DNA from: Sphingomonas oligophenolica
GTDB lineage: Bacteria > Pseudomonadota > Alphaproteobacteria > Sphingomonadales > Sphingomonadaceae
DNA length: 64,000 nucleotides
Direction: 5' to 3'
NCBI RefSeq assembly: GCF_006438955.1
Contig: NZ_RCZK01000006.1
Coordinates: forward strand, 62,001-126,000
Numbering within the stretch: position 1 is the stretch's first letter; each line of letters starts with the position of its first letter. The translations under genes and the position numbers were made by a program. Below, one piece after another: positions 1-9,898 of this stretch. The notes beneath the pieces are model-generated. The model was not told where the DNA came from. It made no database searches and saw nothing but the letters and a program-made list of their open reading frames with translations.

Positions 1-2
1 AA

Positions 3-446
3 TATCAAATCTACAAGCAGGAGGTCGACCGCTATCAGGCGACGCGCGACAACGGTGCCACCTATCGCGATCCCGCGTATCGCGATCCGTATAACGACAA
101 TGGGCGGCGCGAAGCCCCCGACGTCTACAATAACGGCAGCAGCTACGGCGACGACCGCGACGAGGGCAATTACGACCCGTCGCGCTACTATCGCCCCGGC
201 ACCAATTATCAGGAGCGCACGCTGAGCGCGAACGAGCGCGTCTATGCGGGCTCGAACGGCCAATATTATTGCAAGCGCTCGGATGGCACCACCGGGCTGA
301 TCATCGGCGCGGCGGGCGGCGGCGTCCTCGGCAACATCATCGACGGCGGCCATTCGCGCGCGGTCGGCACGTTGCTCGGCGCGGCGGTCGGCGGCTTGGC
401 GGGGCGTGCGGTCGATCAGAACAACAGCCAGGTCCGCTGCCGCTGA
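3..446 (+). CDS. Glycine-zipper envelope protein, 5' end cut off
   Basis: The frame is open from the first bases, so the N-terminus lies outside the window; about 147 residues remain. The visible part is a Tyr/Asp/Asn/Arg-rich, low-complexity hydrophilic stretch. It is followed by a Cys and a C-terminal Gly/Ala-rich segment of the glycine-zipper (2TM, Rick_17kDa-like) type, with GLIIGAAGGGVLGNI followed by GTLLGAAVGGLAGRAV. The chain ends in a second Cys close to the stop. Proteins of this build are usually outer-membrane-associated or secreted in alphaproteobacteria. The role is unknown, and the family is inferred from the glycine-zipper pattern only. Confidence 0.75.
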   Translation, partial: YQIYKQEVDRYQATRDNGATYRDPAYRDPYNDNGRREAPDVYNNGSSYGDDRDEGNYDPSRYYRPGTNYQERTLSANERVYAGSNGQYYCKRSDGTTGLIIGAAGGGVLGNIIDGGHSRAVGTLLGAAVGGLAGRAVDQNNSQVRCR

Positions 447-494
447 TCGATGATGGATGATGACGGGCGGGGCCGCGCGGCCTCGCCCACGCGA

Positions 495-824
495 TCAACG
501 TTCGACCGCCATCACCGTCTCGTCGGCATATTTGGCATCACCGGGCTTGAACAGCCCGTTGACCGAAAACGTGCGCGGGGTCAGCCGGATCGCGCTCAGC
601 CCCGCCACCTTGAACGTGCCGAGCTTGATCTCCTTGGGCGGGCGCCCGTCGCGCGCGAGCGTGACCGCATCGATGTGGAGATCGCCGTGCTTGGTGTAGA
701 GTATGTGCGGCGCCAGCGTCATCTCGACGCGGTTATACGTCGCCGCGATCGCTACCTTGCGCACGATCGCCTCCAGGATGATCGGCGTCACGCTCGCGGT
801 GGTCATGGTTAGGGTATCGGCCAT
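495..824 (-). CDS. Conserved hypothetical protein, WYL-like
   Basis: A 109-residue protein with no signal peptide or membrane segment. Its central pattern (APHILYTKHGDLHIDAVTL, then EIKLGTFKVAGLSAI) resembles the beta-rich core of WYL ligand-binding domains, where a chain position before an H-x-L motif is followed by a 'fkldRI..l' strand. No DNA-binding part is attached. It is transcribed toward the glycine-zipper gene and starts 55 bases beyond the end of the peptidase gene, so it may share that transcript. The WYL assignment is pattern-based and weak; no function is claimed. Confidence 0.6.
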   Translation of the reverse strand: MADTLTMTTASVTPIILEAIVRKVAIAATYNRVEMTLAPHILYTKHGDLHIDAVTLARDGRPPKEIKLGTFKVAGLSAIRLTPRTFSVNGLFKPGDAKYADETVMAVER

Positions 825-879
825 ACCGCCTATGTAGCCTCTCCATGCTGCGCCGCAACACCGAACCCGCCCGGCGCGG

Positions 880-2994
880 TCATTTTGCGGCAGGCCCCAC
901 CAGCTTCTGCGCGAAATAGGTCATCTGCAACGCCTGCAGCCGCGCGCCCTGCTCGATGTCCGCATCGCCCGAATGGCCGCCCGCGGTGTCTTCGTAGAAC
1001 AGATACGGCAGCCCATATTCCTTCATCCGCGCCGCGAACTTGCGCGCGTGCTGCGGCCCGACCCGGTCGTCCTTGGTCGTCGTCCAGATATAGGGCTCGG
1101 GATACGCCACCCCCTTCTTCAGATTCTGGTACGGCGAAATCGTCTCGAGGAACGCTTTCTCCGCGGGCACGCTCACCGATCCATATTCGTCGACCCACGA
1201 CGCCCCCGCCGCGATCTGTTCGTAGCGGATCATGTCGAGCAGCGGCACCTGGATCGTCACCGCCTTCCACAGATCGGGATGTTGGTTGAACTCCACCCCC
1301 ATCAGCAACCCGCCGTTCGATCCGCCATAGATGCCCAGCTTGGCGGGACTGGTCAGCTTGCGGGCGAACAGGTCCTTCGCGACGCTGGCGAAATCGTCGT
1401 AGATCACCTGCCGCTTGGTCTTGCGCCCCGCATCGTGCCACGCCGGCCCGAACTCGCCGCCACCGCGGATATTGGCAAGGACATAGCTGCCGCCGCGTTC
1501 GAGCCACAGCTTGCCGGTGATCGCCGAATAGCCCGGCGTCATCGACACCTCGAACCCGCCATAGGCGGTCATGATCGTCGGCGTCGTCCCATCGAGCGTG
1601 ATGCCCTTCTTGTGGACGATGAAATACGGCACCTTGGTGCCGTCGGTCGAGGTCGCCTCGAACTGCTCGACCACAAGGTTGGACGCATCGAATTTCGCGG
1701 GCAAGGTCTTGATCGTCCGGGGTTCTGCCGCACTCGCGGCATCGAGCGACAACAGCGACGTCGGGGTCAGGAACCCGGTGACGGTCATGTACGCGTGATC
1801 GGACCGATCGTCGGTGCTCGCGACCCCGATGCTGGCATTGTCGGGCAACGCCAGCGGCCGGCTGGTCCACCCATTTGCGCCGTGGTCGAACACCATCGCG
1901 CGACCACGGACGTTGTCGGTGATCGTCACGATCAGCCGGTCGCGCGTGTCCGCCGCGCTCTCGACCGACTGGCGCGCGTTGGGCGCGAAGATCAGCGTCG
2001 GCTTCAACACCCCGCGCTCGACCTCGGCGAGCGGCGCCGACGCGATCGCGCCGGTCGGGATTGCGCCCCACGGATCGCTCGTCGAAAAGATCACCTGGCC
2101 ATCGACGATCGCGCTCGGGAAGGTGCGGTCGGGCAAGTCGAGCTTGGTCACGCCCGTGGGCGTCCACACCAATTTGTCCGCGCCGAAGAAGGTTTTGCGG
2201 CGCTGAATCACGACCAGCCGATGGCCCTTGGCGTCGGTCAGCACGCTCGCCGCGGTGCCGCCCTGGTCGCTTGCCTCGCCGCGATACACTTCGGTTGCCT
2301 GGTCGAGCGGCTGCCCACGCGTCACCTGTTTCATCACGAACGCATAGCCCGACTGCGTCGTCGTCCCCCCGCCCCAGTCGCGCGCGACGAGCAGCGTGTC
2401 CTGGTCGATCCACGCTGCATTCTGCTTCGATTTGGGGAGCAGGAATCCGCCCGCAACGAATCGGCCGGTGCCGAGGTCGAACTCGCGATACGTCACCGCA
2501 TCCTCGCCGCCTTCGGAGAGCGCGACCAGGCACTGTCGATCCTCGGGGTGCAGGCACGTCGCACCCTTGAACACCCACTGCCTGCCCTCGGCCTTGCCCA
2601 GCGCATCCATGTCGAGCGCAGTGGTCCAGTGCGGCGTCGCCGACGCGTAGTCCGTCTCGCTGGTCCAGCGCCAGATGCCGTGCGGATGATCCGCATCGCG
2701 CCAGAAATTATAGACCCGCCCGAACCTTTGGTCGGGCATCGGGATCCGGTCTTTCGCCGACGCGATCGCGAGCGCCTCCTGATAGAAGGTGTCGTAGCGC
2801 GGATCGTTCTGGAGCCGCGGCAGCGTCTGGGCATTCTCCGCCTCGACCCAGGCCAGCGCCTTCGCGCCATCCTTGTCCTCGAGCCAGATATAGGGATCGG
2901 TCGCATCGACGGGCTTGGTCATCGCTGCCGTCTGCGCGAAGGCCGACGTCCCCGCAAGCATCCCCGCCGTCACCGCAAGCATCAGTTTCCGCAT
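880..2994 (-). CDS. S9 family prolyl oligopeptidase, exported
   Basis: The 704-residue protein begins with a signal peptide (MRKLMLAVTAGMLAGTSAFA, cleavage near AFA-Q). An N-terminal beta-propeller region spans about residues 30-440 and a C-terminal alpha/beta-hydrolase domain follows. The nucleophile is S559 in GGSNGGLL, the acid is D642 or D643 in TTKDDRV, and the base is H674 in AGGHSGD, so the triad is complete. Length and order match S9A prolyl oligopeptidases, which cleave short proline-containing peptides. The leader predicts a periplasmic location. The start is the Met that opens the signal peptide. Confidence 0.9.
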   Translation of the reverse strand: MRKLMLAVTAGMLAGTSAFAQTAAMTKPVDATDPYIWLEDKDGAKALAWVEAENAQTLPRLQNDPRYDTFYQEALAIASAKDRIPMPDQRFGRVYNFWRDADHPHGIWRWTSETDYASATPHWTTALDMDALGKAEGRQWVFKGATCLHPEDRQCLVALSEGGEDAVTYREFDLGTGRFVAGGFLLPKSKQNAAWIDQDTLLVARDWGGGTTTQSGYAFVMKQVTRGQPLDQATEVYRGEASDQGGTAASVLTDAKGHRLVVIQRRKTFFGADKLVWTPTGVTKLDLPDRTFPSAIVDGQVIFSTSDPWGAIPTGAIASAPLAEVERGVLKPTLIFAPNARQSVESAADTRDRLIVTITDNVRGRAMVFDHGANGWTSRPLALPDNASIGVASTDDRSDHAYMTVTGFLTPTSLLSLDAASAAEPRTIKTLPAKFDASNLVVEQFEATSTDGTKVPYFIVHKKGITLDGTTPTIMTAYGGFEVSMTPGYSAITGKLWLERGGSYVLANIRGGGEFGPAWHDAGRKTKRQVIYDDFASVAKDLFARKLTSPAKLGIYGGSNGGLLMGVEFNQHPDLWKAVTIQVPLLDMIRYEQIAAGASWVDEYGSVSVPAEKAFLETISPYQNLKKGVAYPEPYIWTTTKDDRVGPQHARKFAARMKEYGLPYLFYEDTAGGHSGDADIEQGARLQALQMTYFAQKLVGPAAK

Positions 2995-3010
2995 TTAATA
3001 CCCCCTTTTC

Positions 3011-3147
3011 CGTCACCCCGGACTTGGGCTCCCATCAAAGTAATTACTTTGATGGGCACCCTTGTTCCGGGGGGCATCGGCTCGCATGAGCAACCGATGG
3101 TGAGTGTGCGGCACCATGGACCCCGGAACAAGTCCGGGGTGACGATT
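3011..3147. repeat. Inverted repeat, family B (GTCACCCCGGACTTG type)
   Basis: The right arm reads CAAGTCCGGGGTGAC and the left arm is its complement, about 100 bases apart, in the gap between the divergent S9 peptidase and MFS genes. The left arm is split by a 38-nt palindrome (3026-3063); removing it restores the consensus of the right arm. Such paired palindromes are common intergenic elements in sphingomonads. Here they lie in the promoter region of both genes. Confidence 0.75.
3026..3063. repeat. 38-nt palindromic insertion inside a family B repeat
   Basis: The core CCCATCAAAGTA-AT-TACTTTGATGGG is a perfect 26-bp palindrome, extended by imperfect GGG/CCC flanks. It interrupts the repeat after GGACTT. 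The boundaries can slide by up to three bases because the flanking CTT is also present at the end of the insert. A closely similar 38-nt insert lies at 44345-44382 in a different repeat family. Confidence 0.7.
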
Positions 3148-3159
3148 AGAATTGGGTTT

Positions 3160-4554
3160 ATGCAGGACGGCCTCCCCCTCCCTCGGCGCTTCTACGCGAT
3201 CGGCGCGATCAGCTTTGGCACTGCGCTCATCATCATCGACGGCGGTGTCGCCAACGTCGCGCTGCCCACGATCGCGCGCGACCTCCATGTCGGGTCGAGC
3301 GCGGTCGTCTCGATCGTCACCATCTACCAACTGACGCTGGTGATGCTGATGCTCCCCTTCGCCGCGCTCGGCGAACGGATCGGGCTCAAGCGGATGTATC
3401 AATTGGGGCAGCTCGTCTTCACCATCGCCACGCTGCTGTGCTTCTTCGCCAAGAGTCTGCCCTTCCTCCTGATCGTCCGCGCGGCGCAGGCGATCGGTGC
3501 GGCGGCGGCACTCAGCCTGTCGTCCGCGCTGCTCCGCCAGATATACCCCTCGAAGCAATTGGGACGGGGGCTCGGGATCAACTCGGTCGTCGTCACCAGT
3601 GCCGCCGCCGCCGCCCCGACGCTCGGCGGGCTCGTGCTCGCGATCGCGCCATGGCCGTGGGTGTTCGCCAGCGCGATTCCCTTCGCGCTGATGTCGCTCG
3701 CGCTGGGCTTCGCGCTCCCCAACCCGGCCCCGCGCGACGAACCCTTCGATGTCGTCGGCGCGGTGATGTGCGCGGCGATGTTCGGGCTCATCATCGGCGG
3801 CCTGGAAAGCGCGGTCCACGGCAACAGCCCCGTGATCTCCGCCGCGATCGTCGGGCTGGGCCTCTTCGTCGCGACCAAGTTCGTCCAGCGCGAACGCGGC
3901 GAGGCCAAGCCGATCCTCCCGATCGACCTGCTCGCGCAGCCGGTGCTGGCGCTGTCGGTCATCGGCGCGTTCGCCGCCTTCACCGCATCGATGACGCTCC
4001 TGATCTCGACTCCGTTCCGGCTTCACGATCTGGGCTTTACCGCGGCGGAGATCGGGGCCGCGATCGCGCCGTGGCCGCTCACCAACATGGTCGTCGCGCC
4101 GCTCGCGGGCTGGCTGTCGGATCGGATCCCGGCGGGGGTGCTCGGCGGCGTCGGGATGGCGATCTCGATCACCGCGCTGACGCTGCTCGCGACGATGCCC
4201 GCCGACCCCAGCTATTTCCAGATCGCGTGGCGGATGGCGCTGTGCGGATCGGGGTTCGGCATCTTCCTCCCCCCCAACGCGCGCCTGATCATCGGCAGCG
4301 CGCCGCGCGAACGCGCCGCCGCCGCGGGCGGGCTGGTCAGCACTGTCCGCCTCGTCGGCCAGACCACCGGCGCAACGCTCGTCGCGGCGCTACTCGCGCT
4401 CGGGGTCGGCGCGGGCAACGTGCCGCCGATGGTCGCAGCGGGTCTCGCGCTCATCGCGGGTGTTTGCAGCCTCGCCCGCCTGCGCCCCTCGATCCGCAAC
4501 CCCAGCCAAGCGGAAACCCGCGACGACATCCCGACGCTGCGCCAGACGCGATAG
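3160..4554 (+). CDS. MFS transporter, DHA2-like drug exporter
   Basis: A 464-residue, very hydrophobic protein with about 12-14 membrane segments. The N-terminal half carries the DHA-type sequence (IIIDGGVANVALPTIARDL) and a loop 2-3 signature around GERIGLKR. The closest type is the DHA2 (EmrB/QacA) drug:H+ antiporter group of the inner membrane. The ATG at 3160 directly precedes MQDGLPLPRRFYAIG. The frame stays open far upstream opposite the peptidase gene, but that extension is antisense to it and has no membrane character. The substrate is unknown. Confidence 0.82.
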   Translation: MQDGLPLPRRFYAIGAISFGTALIIIDGGVANVALPTIARDLHVGSSAVVSIVTIYQLTLVMLMLPFAALGERIGLKRMYQLGQLVFTIATLLCFFAKSLPFLLIVRAAQAIGAAAALSLSSALLRQIYPSKQLGRGLGINSVVVTSAAAAAPTLGGLVLAIAPWPWVFASAIPFALMSLALGFALPNPAPRDEPFDVVGAVMCAAMFGLIIGGLESAVHGNSPVISAAIVGLGLFVATKFVQRERGEAKPILPIDLLAQPVLALSVIGAFAAFTASMTLLISTPFRLHDLGFTAAEIGAAIAPWPLTNMVVAPLAGWLSDRIPAGVLGGVGMAISITALTLLATMPADPSYFQIAWRMALCGSGFGIFLPPNARLIIGSAPRERAAAAGGLVSTVRLVGQTTGATLVAALLALGVGAGNVPPMVAAGLALIAGVCSLARLRPSIRNPSQAETRDDIPTLRQTR

Positions 4555-4584
4555 GGTCGTGTTCACCGAGGTCGAACGATCCTT

Positions 4585-4672
4585 CCGTTCGCCCTGAGCC
4601 TGTCGAAGGGCGCTTCCCAGGGGGAAGGCCTACGTGCGGATAGCAGGGCTTCGACAGGCTCAGCCCGAACGG
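4585..4672. repeat. Inverted repeat pair, family A (TTCGYCCTGAGCYTGTCGAAGG)
   Basis: Two facing copies of the same element (4585-4613 and 4646-4672) form a long hairpin between the convergent MFS and DUF885 genes. This is the most frequent repeat family of the window; other copies lie at 16158, 17437, 17797, 27108, 31973 and 44328. Here it could act as a bidirectional terminator, although there is no T-run. Confidence 0.8.
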
Positions 4673-4711
4673 ACTTGGGTGATCTCGCCAAAAATAAACG
4701 GCTCCGGCGCG

Positions 4712-6460
4712 TCAGAACATCGCCTGCGCGGTCGGCTCCTTCAGCATCATCTGGCGCACCAGCGGGATCGGCGGTCCGCCATAGCTCAGGAACTCGTCGT
4801 GGAAAGCCTTGATTGGTGCCTGACCCGCGTGCGCCGCGGTCCAGTCCTCGCGCAGCTTCTTGATCATCAGCTTGCCCATCGTGTAGTTCAGATAGGCCGG
4901 GTCATACGTCCCGCGCGCTGCCTGCTGGCGAGCATTGCCCTCGTCCTGATAGCATTGTGTGACGAACATCTGCCGCGACTGTTCCTGGGTCATGCCGCGC
5001 GCGTGCAGCCCGATCGCGGACAGGAACCGGCAATCGCGCAGCAGCGCGTTGCTCAGCTGGCCGATATGCGTTTCGGGATCGCCGTTATCGAGCCCCGCAT
5101 CCCACATCATCTCCTCGGCGTAATGCGCCCAGCCTTCGGCGAACGCGTAGCCGACGAACAGCCGCCCGATCTTGTATGGCGAGCGGTTGGCATGGAGGAA
5201 CTGGACGAAATGCCCCGGCATCACCTCGTGGACCGAGGTGAACAGCAAATCCTTCTTGCCTGGCACGAACGCGTTCCGCGTCGCCTGGTCCCAGGCGGGA
5301 TCGGGCGGCGAGATGTAATAGACCGACGGGATGCCCTTATCGAACGGCCCGGGGGGGTCGATATATGCGCTGTTCTGCCGGTTGTAGGGCGGGCTCTCCT
5401 CCACCTTGGCCTCTTCGGTGCCGGGGATCGTAACGAGATCCTTGTCGACCACAAATTGCCTCAGTTCGGGGATCTGCCGCCGCGCCTCGGCGACCGGGCC
5501 ATCGGGCGCCTTGTTTGCGTTCATCTTCGCGATGCACGCCGGGATCGTCATGCCCTTGGCGAATTGCGCGCACGCCGCGACCAGCGCGTCCTGGTTGCGC
5601 TTGAGGTCGGCCTGCCCGACCTTTTCAAGCTCGTCGAGCGGGATGCCGACCGCCTCGGTCGCCGCCAGCATCCGCGAAAATCGGTCCGCCCCCAGCGCAT
5701 AACCCTGCGTCGCGGTCTTGCGTTGGCCATCGAGCCAGGTGCCGAGACTCCGCATCGCATCGCTTGCCTGCTGCGCCGCGGTATCGAGCTGCGCCTGCAA
5801 CTTGGCATCCTTCACGCCGGCGAACGCGGCCTTGGCATCGCCCGCATAATAATCCGCAAACCCGTTGAACCCCGCGACCCCGTAATTGACGAAGCTCAGC
5901 GGCATCGGCGTTTTCAGGTTCGCGCGGATATTCTTCGCCGCGGTCGGGATCAGCGTCATGAACGCGATCACCGCCTTCATCCGCGTCGGCGCATCGGCAT
6001 AGGGCCGCGCGATATAGACGTTGGGATCGAGCCCGCCGCCGACATAATAGGCGGGATTGGTATGCGGCTGGTCGGCATCCTCGAGCCAGAACAATTTGCC
6101 CTGCGCGACCTTGACCAGATAATCGCGCTCGAACGTCTCCTTCGGGTTCAGGCTGTCGCCGAACCTGCCCGCGCGATCGATCGCCTGATGGAGGAATTCG
6201 GACTCGCGCTTCAGTCCCGCCGCGCTCCAATCGGGCAACTGCCCGTCGAAATCATGCCGCCCCTGGTACACCGCGTTGGCCGGATCGAGCTTGAACCACC
6301 CCTCGATGAAGCCGTCGCGGAACTGCACCCAGCCATCCTGCGGCGCGGGCGTAGGCGTCGCCGCCACCTGCTCGTTGCCCGCCACGTTGACCGAACACGC
6401 GCCGAGCGTTCCCGCCATCGCCGCCAGCGCTATCGCCGATACCGCACCCTTCAATCGCAT
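4712..6460 (-). CDS. DUF885 family lipoprotein
   Basis: A 582-residue protein of the DUF885 family. It carries an HEXXH-like region (SVHEVMPGHFVQFLH), FAEGWAHYAEEMM and a C-terminal YTMGKLMI segment, which are typical of putative M32-like zinc carboxypeptidases. The ATG at 6460 starts a lipoprotein signal with lipobox LGAC near residue 22, and GGGAG stands six bases upstream of it; longer starts would bury the signal. The likely location is membrane-anchored in the periplasm. The peptidase activity is a family inference. Confidence 0.85.
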   Translation of the reverse strand: MRLKGAVSAIALAAMAGTLGACSVNVAGNEQVAATPTPAPQDGWVQFRDGFIEGWFKLDPANAVYQGRHDFDGQLPDWSAAGLKRESEFLHQAIDRAGRFGDSLNPKETFERDYLVKVAQGKLFWLEDADQPHTNPAYYVGGGLDPNVYIARPYADAPTRMKAVIAFMTLIPTAAKNIRANLKTPMPLSFVNYGVAGFNGFADYYAGDAKAAFAGVKDAKLQAQLDTAAQQASDAMRSLGTWLDGQRKTATQGYALGADRFSRMLAATEAVGIPLDELEKVGQADLKRNQDALVAACAQFAKGMTIPACIAKMNANKAPDGPVAEARRQIPELRQFVVDKDLVTIPGTEEAKVEESPPYNRQNSAYIDPPGPFDKGIPSVYYISPPDPAWDQATRNAFVPGKKDLLFTSVHEVMPGHFVQFLHANRSPYKIGRLFVGYAFAEGWAHYAEEMMWDAGLDNGDPETHIGQLSNALLRDCRFLSAIGLHARGMTQEQSRQMFVTQCYQDEGNARQQAARGTYDPAYLNYTMGKLMIKKLREDWTAAHAGQAPIKAFHDEFLSYGGPPIPLVRQMMLKEPTAQAMF

Positions 6461-6548
6461 TCGTCGCTCCCGATTCGTTGTCGTCGCCATGCTGGCAGTG
6501 CCGCGACCAATGCGCCACCCCGTCCACGCCCAATGAAATGGGGCCGAT

Positions 6549-6573
6549 GGAACGCCGATGGCGGCATCGCGTT
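6549..6573 (+). promoter_or_regulatory. EcfG-type general-stress promoter
   Basis: The sequence reads GGAAC, 16 bases, CGTT, which matches the alphaproteobacterial EcfG (PhyR-NepR-controlled) consensus GGAAC-N16/17-CGTT exactly. It ends 38 bases upstream of the hydrolase ATG at 6612, the correct distance and strand for its promoter. Confidence 0.65.
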
Positions 6574-6611
6574 GATTGGGCGAACCCACCCGCAACCGAA
6601 GGCTTCCCCCC

Positions 6612-7478
6612 ATGCCCATGATCAAAACCCGCGACGGCACCGATCTCTACGTCAAGGATTGGGGGTCGGGCCGCCCCGTCATTCTGATTCATGGCTGGCC
6701 GCTCAACGCGGATAGCTGGGACGCGCAGGCGATGGCGCTCGCACAGAGCGGCTTTCGCGCGATCGCCTATGATCGCCGCGGGTTCGGTCGGTCGGGCCAG
6801 CCGTGGAGCGGCTACGACTATGATACGATGACCGACGATCTGGCCGACGTCATGAGGGAAATGGGTGCGGACACCGACGCCACGCTGGTCGGCTTCTCGA
6901 TGGGCGGCGGCGAGGTCGCGCGCTACATGAGCCGTCACGACGGCAAGGGCGTGGTCGCCGCGGCGCTCGTCTCCTCGGTCGTGCCCTACATGCTCAAGAC
7001 CGATGACAATCCCGACGGCACCCCCGCCGAGGATCTGAAGGCTATCGGCGACGGGATCAAGCAGGACCGCTACGGCTTCTTCGAGTCGTTCTTCAAGGAT
7101 TTCTACGGCGTCGGGATGCTCGATCACCCCGTTAGCCAGGCCCAGGTCGATTGGGCATGGTCGGCGCAGAATCAGGCCGGATTGAAGCCGATCCTCGAAT
7201 GCGCGACCGCGTTCGCGATGACCGATTTCCGTCCCGATCTTCCCGCGTTCCGCGTTCCCACGCTGGTGGTTCACGGCACCGGCGACAAGACCGTCCCGAT
7301 CGACGCAGCGGGCCGCGCCGCCGCCAAGGGCATCGCGCACAGCCAGCTCGTCGAATATGACGGCGCGCCCCACGGCCTCACCGCGACGCAGAGCGATCGC
7401 TTCACCAACGACCTGCTGACGTTCCTGGGGGCGAATGGTGCGATCAAGCAACGCCAGCCCGAAACGATGGAAGCCTAA
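6612..7478 (+). CDS. Alpha/beta hydrolase, cofactor-free haloperoxidase-like
   Basis: A 288-residue alpha/beta hydrolase of the non-heme chloroperoxidase/esterase group. The oxyanion loop is HGWPLNADSW, the nucleophile S96 lies in GFSMGGGE, and the acid D225 (GTGDKTVPID) and base H254 (APHGLT) complete the triad. There is no signal peptide, so it is cytoplasmic. Family members are mainly esterases or perhydrolases in vivo, and the substrate is not predictable. An EcfG-type promoter stands just upstream, which suggests induction under stress. The ATG at 6612 gives the usual family length of about 275-290. Confidence 0.87.
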   Translation: MPMIKTRDGTDLYVKDWGSGRPVILIHGWPLNADSWDAQAMALAQSGFRAIAYDRRGFGRSGQPWSGYDYDTMTDDLADVMREMGADTDATLVGFSMGGGEVARYMSRHDGKGVVAAALVSSVVPYMLKTDDNPDGTPAEDLKAIGDGIKQDRYGFFESFFKDFYGVGMLDHPVSQAQVDWAWSAQNQAGLKPILECATAFAMTDFRPDLPAFRVPTLVVHGTGDKTVPIDAAGRAAAKGIAHSQLVEYDGAPHGLTATQSDRFTNDLLTFLGANGAIKQRQPETMEA

Positions 7479-7488
7479 GTAAGCGTAT

Positions 7489-7590
7489 CCACCCCGGCGC
7501 ACGCCGGGACCCAGTTGGAATGTTGCGGTAATCGGTCGCAGCGCGCGTCATTCTCGCTCACCAACTGGGCCCCGGCGTTCGCCGGGGTGG
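7489..7590. repeat. Long inverted repeat, family C (CCACCCCGGCG...)
   Basis: Two 30-base arms (7489-7518 and 7561-7590) are nearly perfect reverse complements, and each contains its own small CCGGCG-CGCCGG palindrome. They lie between the convergent hydrolase and ftsB genes and could fold into a strong hairpin that ends both transcripts. A single palindromic copy of the family lies at 30202-30225. Confidence 0.75.
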
Positions 7591-7607
7591 TGGTACCGCG
7601 CGCTTTC

Positions 7608-7931
7608 TTACTTCAGCGGAACGATCACCTCGTCTGGGTGGACGACGTTGAGCTCCTTGCGCGTCATTTCATCGACCATATCCGGGTTGGCATGGTCGGG
7701 GTCGAGCAACCGCACCCGGTTCTTTAGCGTCTCGCGCTGCTGCTCCAGCGCCGCATAGCTCTGCTCGCGCTTCGCCAACTTCCGCTTGTAATCGCCATAG
7801 GCCAGGATGCCATTGGGGCCGAGTACCGCATAGGCACCGAAAAACGCCATCAGAGTCAGCCCTAGCGCCGGCAGCGCCGCCTTGCGTAACGTCTTGCGAA
7901 AGGCCGAACCTCTGGACACGCCGCGCACCAT
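7608..7931 (-). CDS. ftsB: Cell division protein FtsB / DivIC family
   Basis: A 107-residue bitopic membrane protein: a short basic N-terminus, one membrane helix (about residues 21-40, LPALGLTLMAFFGAYAVLG), then a coiled coil of about 40 residues (YKRKLAKREQSYAALEQQRE, then TLKNRVRLLD). A conserved-looking tail with RKELNVVHPDEVIVPL follows. FtsB links FtsL and FtsQ in the divisome. It lies 20 bases downstream of eno on the same strand, the normal eno-ftsB arrangement in proteobacteria, so the two are probably co-transcribed. Confidence 0.85.
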   Translation of the reverse strand: MVRGVSRGSAFRKTLRKAALPALGLTLMAFFGAYAVLGPNGILAYGDYKRKLAKREQSYAALEQQRETLKNRVRLLDPDHANPDMVDEMTRKELNVVHPDEVIVPLK

Positions 7932-7951
7932 CTACGCCTCCGACTCGCGGA

Positions 7952-9241
<1,290 letters not shown>

Positions 9242-9336
9242 CTACCTGTGGGGCGCGGCGCCGCCTCTATCGCGATGCCGCCTGCGCCGCAACGGCGGCG
9301 CAAGGGAACAGCTTGCGCCGCAATCGTCGGCGCGAG

Positions 9337-9362
9337 GGAACCACCGCTCGGCAAGCGGGGTT
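9337..9362 (+). promoter_or_regulatory. Probable EcfG-type stress promoter for the YqjD-like cluster
   Basis: The sequence reads GGAAC, 17 bases, GGTT, 34 bases upstream of the ATG at 9396. It matches the EcfG consensus except for the first base of the -10 tetramer. A second GGAAC lies upstream at about 9304 with a poorer partner. The downstream genes (YqjD/YqjE-like) are of a type often induced by stress, which fits. Confidence 0.5.
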
Positions 9363-9395
9363 GAAGAACCAGTACACTCACTAAGGGAATTGCCC

Positions 9396-9896
9396 ATGGC
9401 CGATACCGACGCCACCCCGATGACCGATGCCGACACCACCGCCGCGTCCGGCACGCATCAGGCTGCCCCGCTGAAGGGTGCGACGATCAACGACGAAGGC
9501 GGCACGCTCAGCGCCAAGGCCGCCGAAGCGACTCAGGCGATCAAGGACGGTGCCTCGAAATACGGCGCGCAGGCGACCGACAAGGTCCGCAGCCTCGCCG
9601 ATACCGGCAAGGCCAAGGCGGGCAGCGGCCTGAACCAGGTTTCCCGGCTGATCGACGACGCCGCAACCCAGGTCGACGAGCGCCTCGGCCAGCAATATGG
9701 CGACTACGCCCGTAGCGCCGCCAGCCAGCTCTCGGCGTTTTCGACCCAGATCGAACAGAAGGATGTCGAGGAACTGCTCGACGACGCGCGCGCGTTTGTC
9801 CGCAAGAGTCCTGGGGTCGCGATCGGCATCGCCGCCGCGGTGGGGTTCGCGCTGGCCCGCGTGATCCAGTCCGGCATCGATACCAACAAGGCCTGA
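9396..9896 (+). CDS. ElaB/YqjD/DUF883-like membrane-anchored protein
   Basis: A 166-residue protein with a hydrophilic Ala/Asp/Thr-rich N-terminus and a long helical middle (repeated KAAEATQAIKDGASKYGAQA-type heptads). A C-terminal membrane anchor follows (VRKSPGVAIGIAAAVGFALA), typical of the ElaB/YqjD/DUF883 group. E. coli YqjD binds ribosomes and sits in the inner membrane in stationary phase; that role is not shown here. It is the first gene of a four-gene same-strand cluster ending at 10951 and lies behind an EcfG-like promoter. The ATG at 9396 lies 13 bases after AAGGGAA. Confidence 0.72.
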   Translation: MADTDATPMTDADTTAASGTHQAAPLKGATINDEGGTLSAKAAEATQAIKDGASKYGAQATDKVRSLADTGKAKAGSGLNQVSRLIDDAATQVDERLGQQYGDYARSAASQLSAFSTQIEQKDVEELLDDARAFVRKSPGVAIGIAAAVGFALARVIQSGIDTNKA

Positions 9897-9898
9897 TC

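Noticed and set aside
973..3159. Long open frame continuing upstream of the MFS gene on the plus strand
   Set aside because: It is antisense to the S9 peptidase gene, Arg/His/Pro-rich as expected for a shadow frame at high GC, and has no membrane or domain character.
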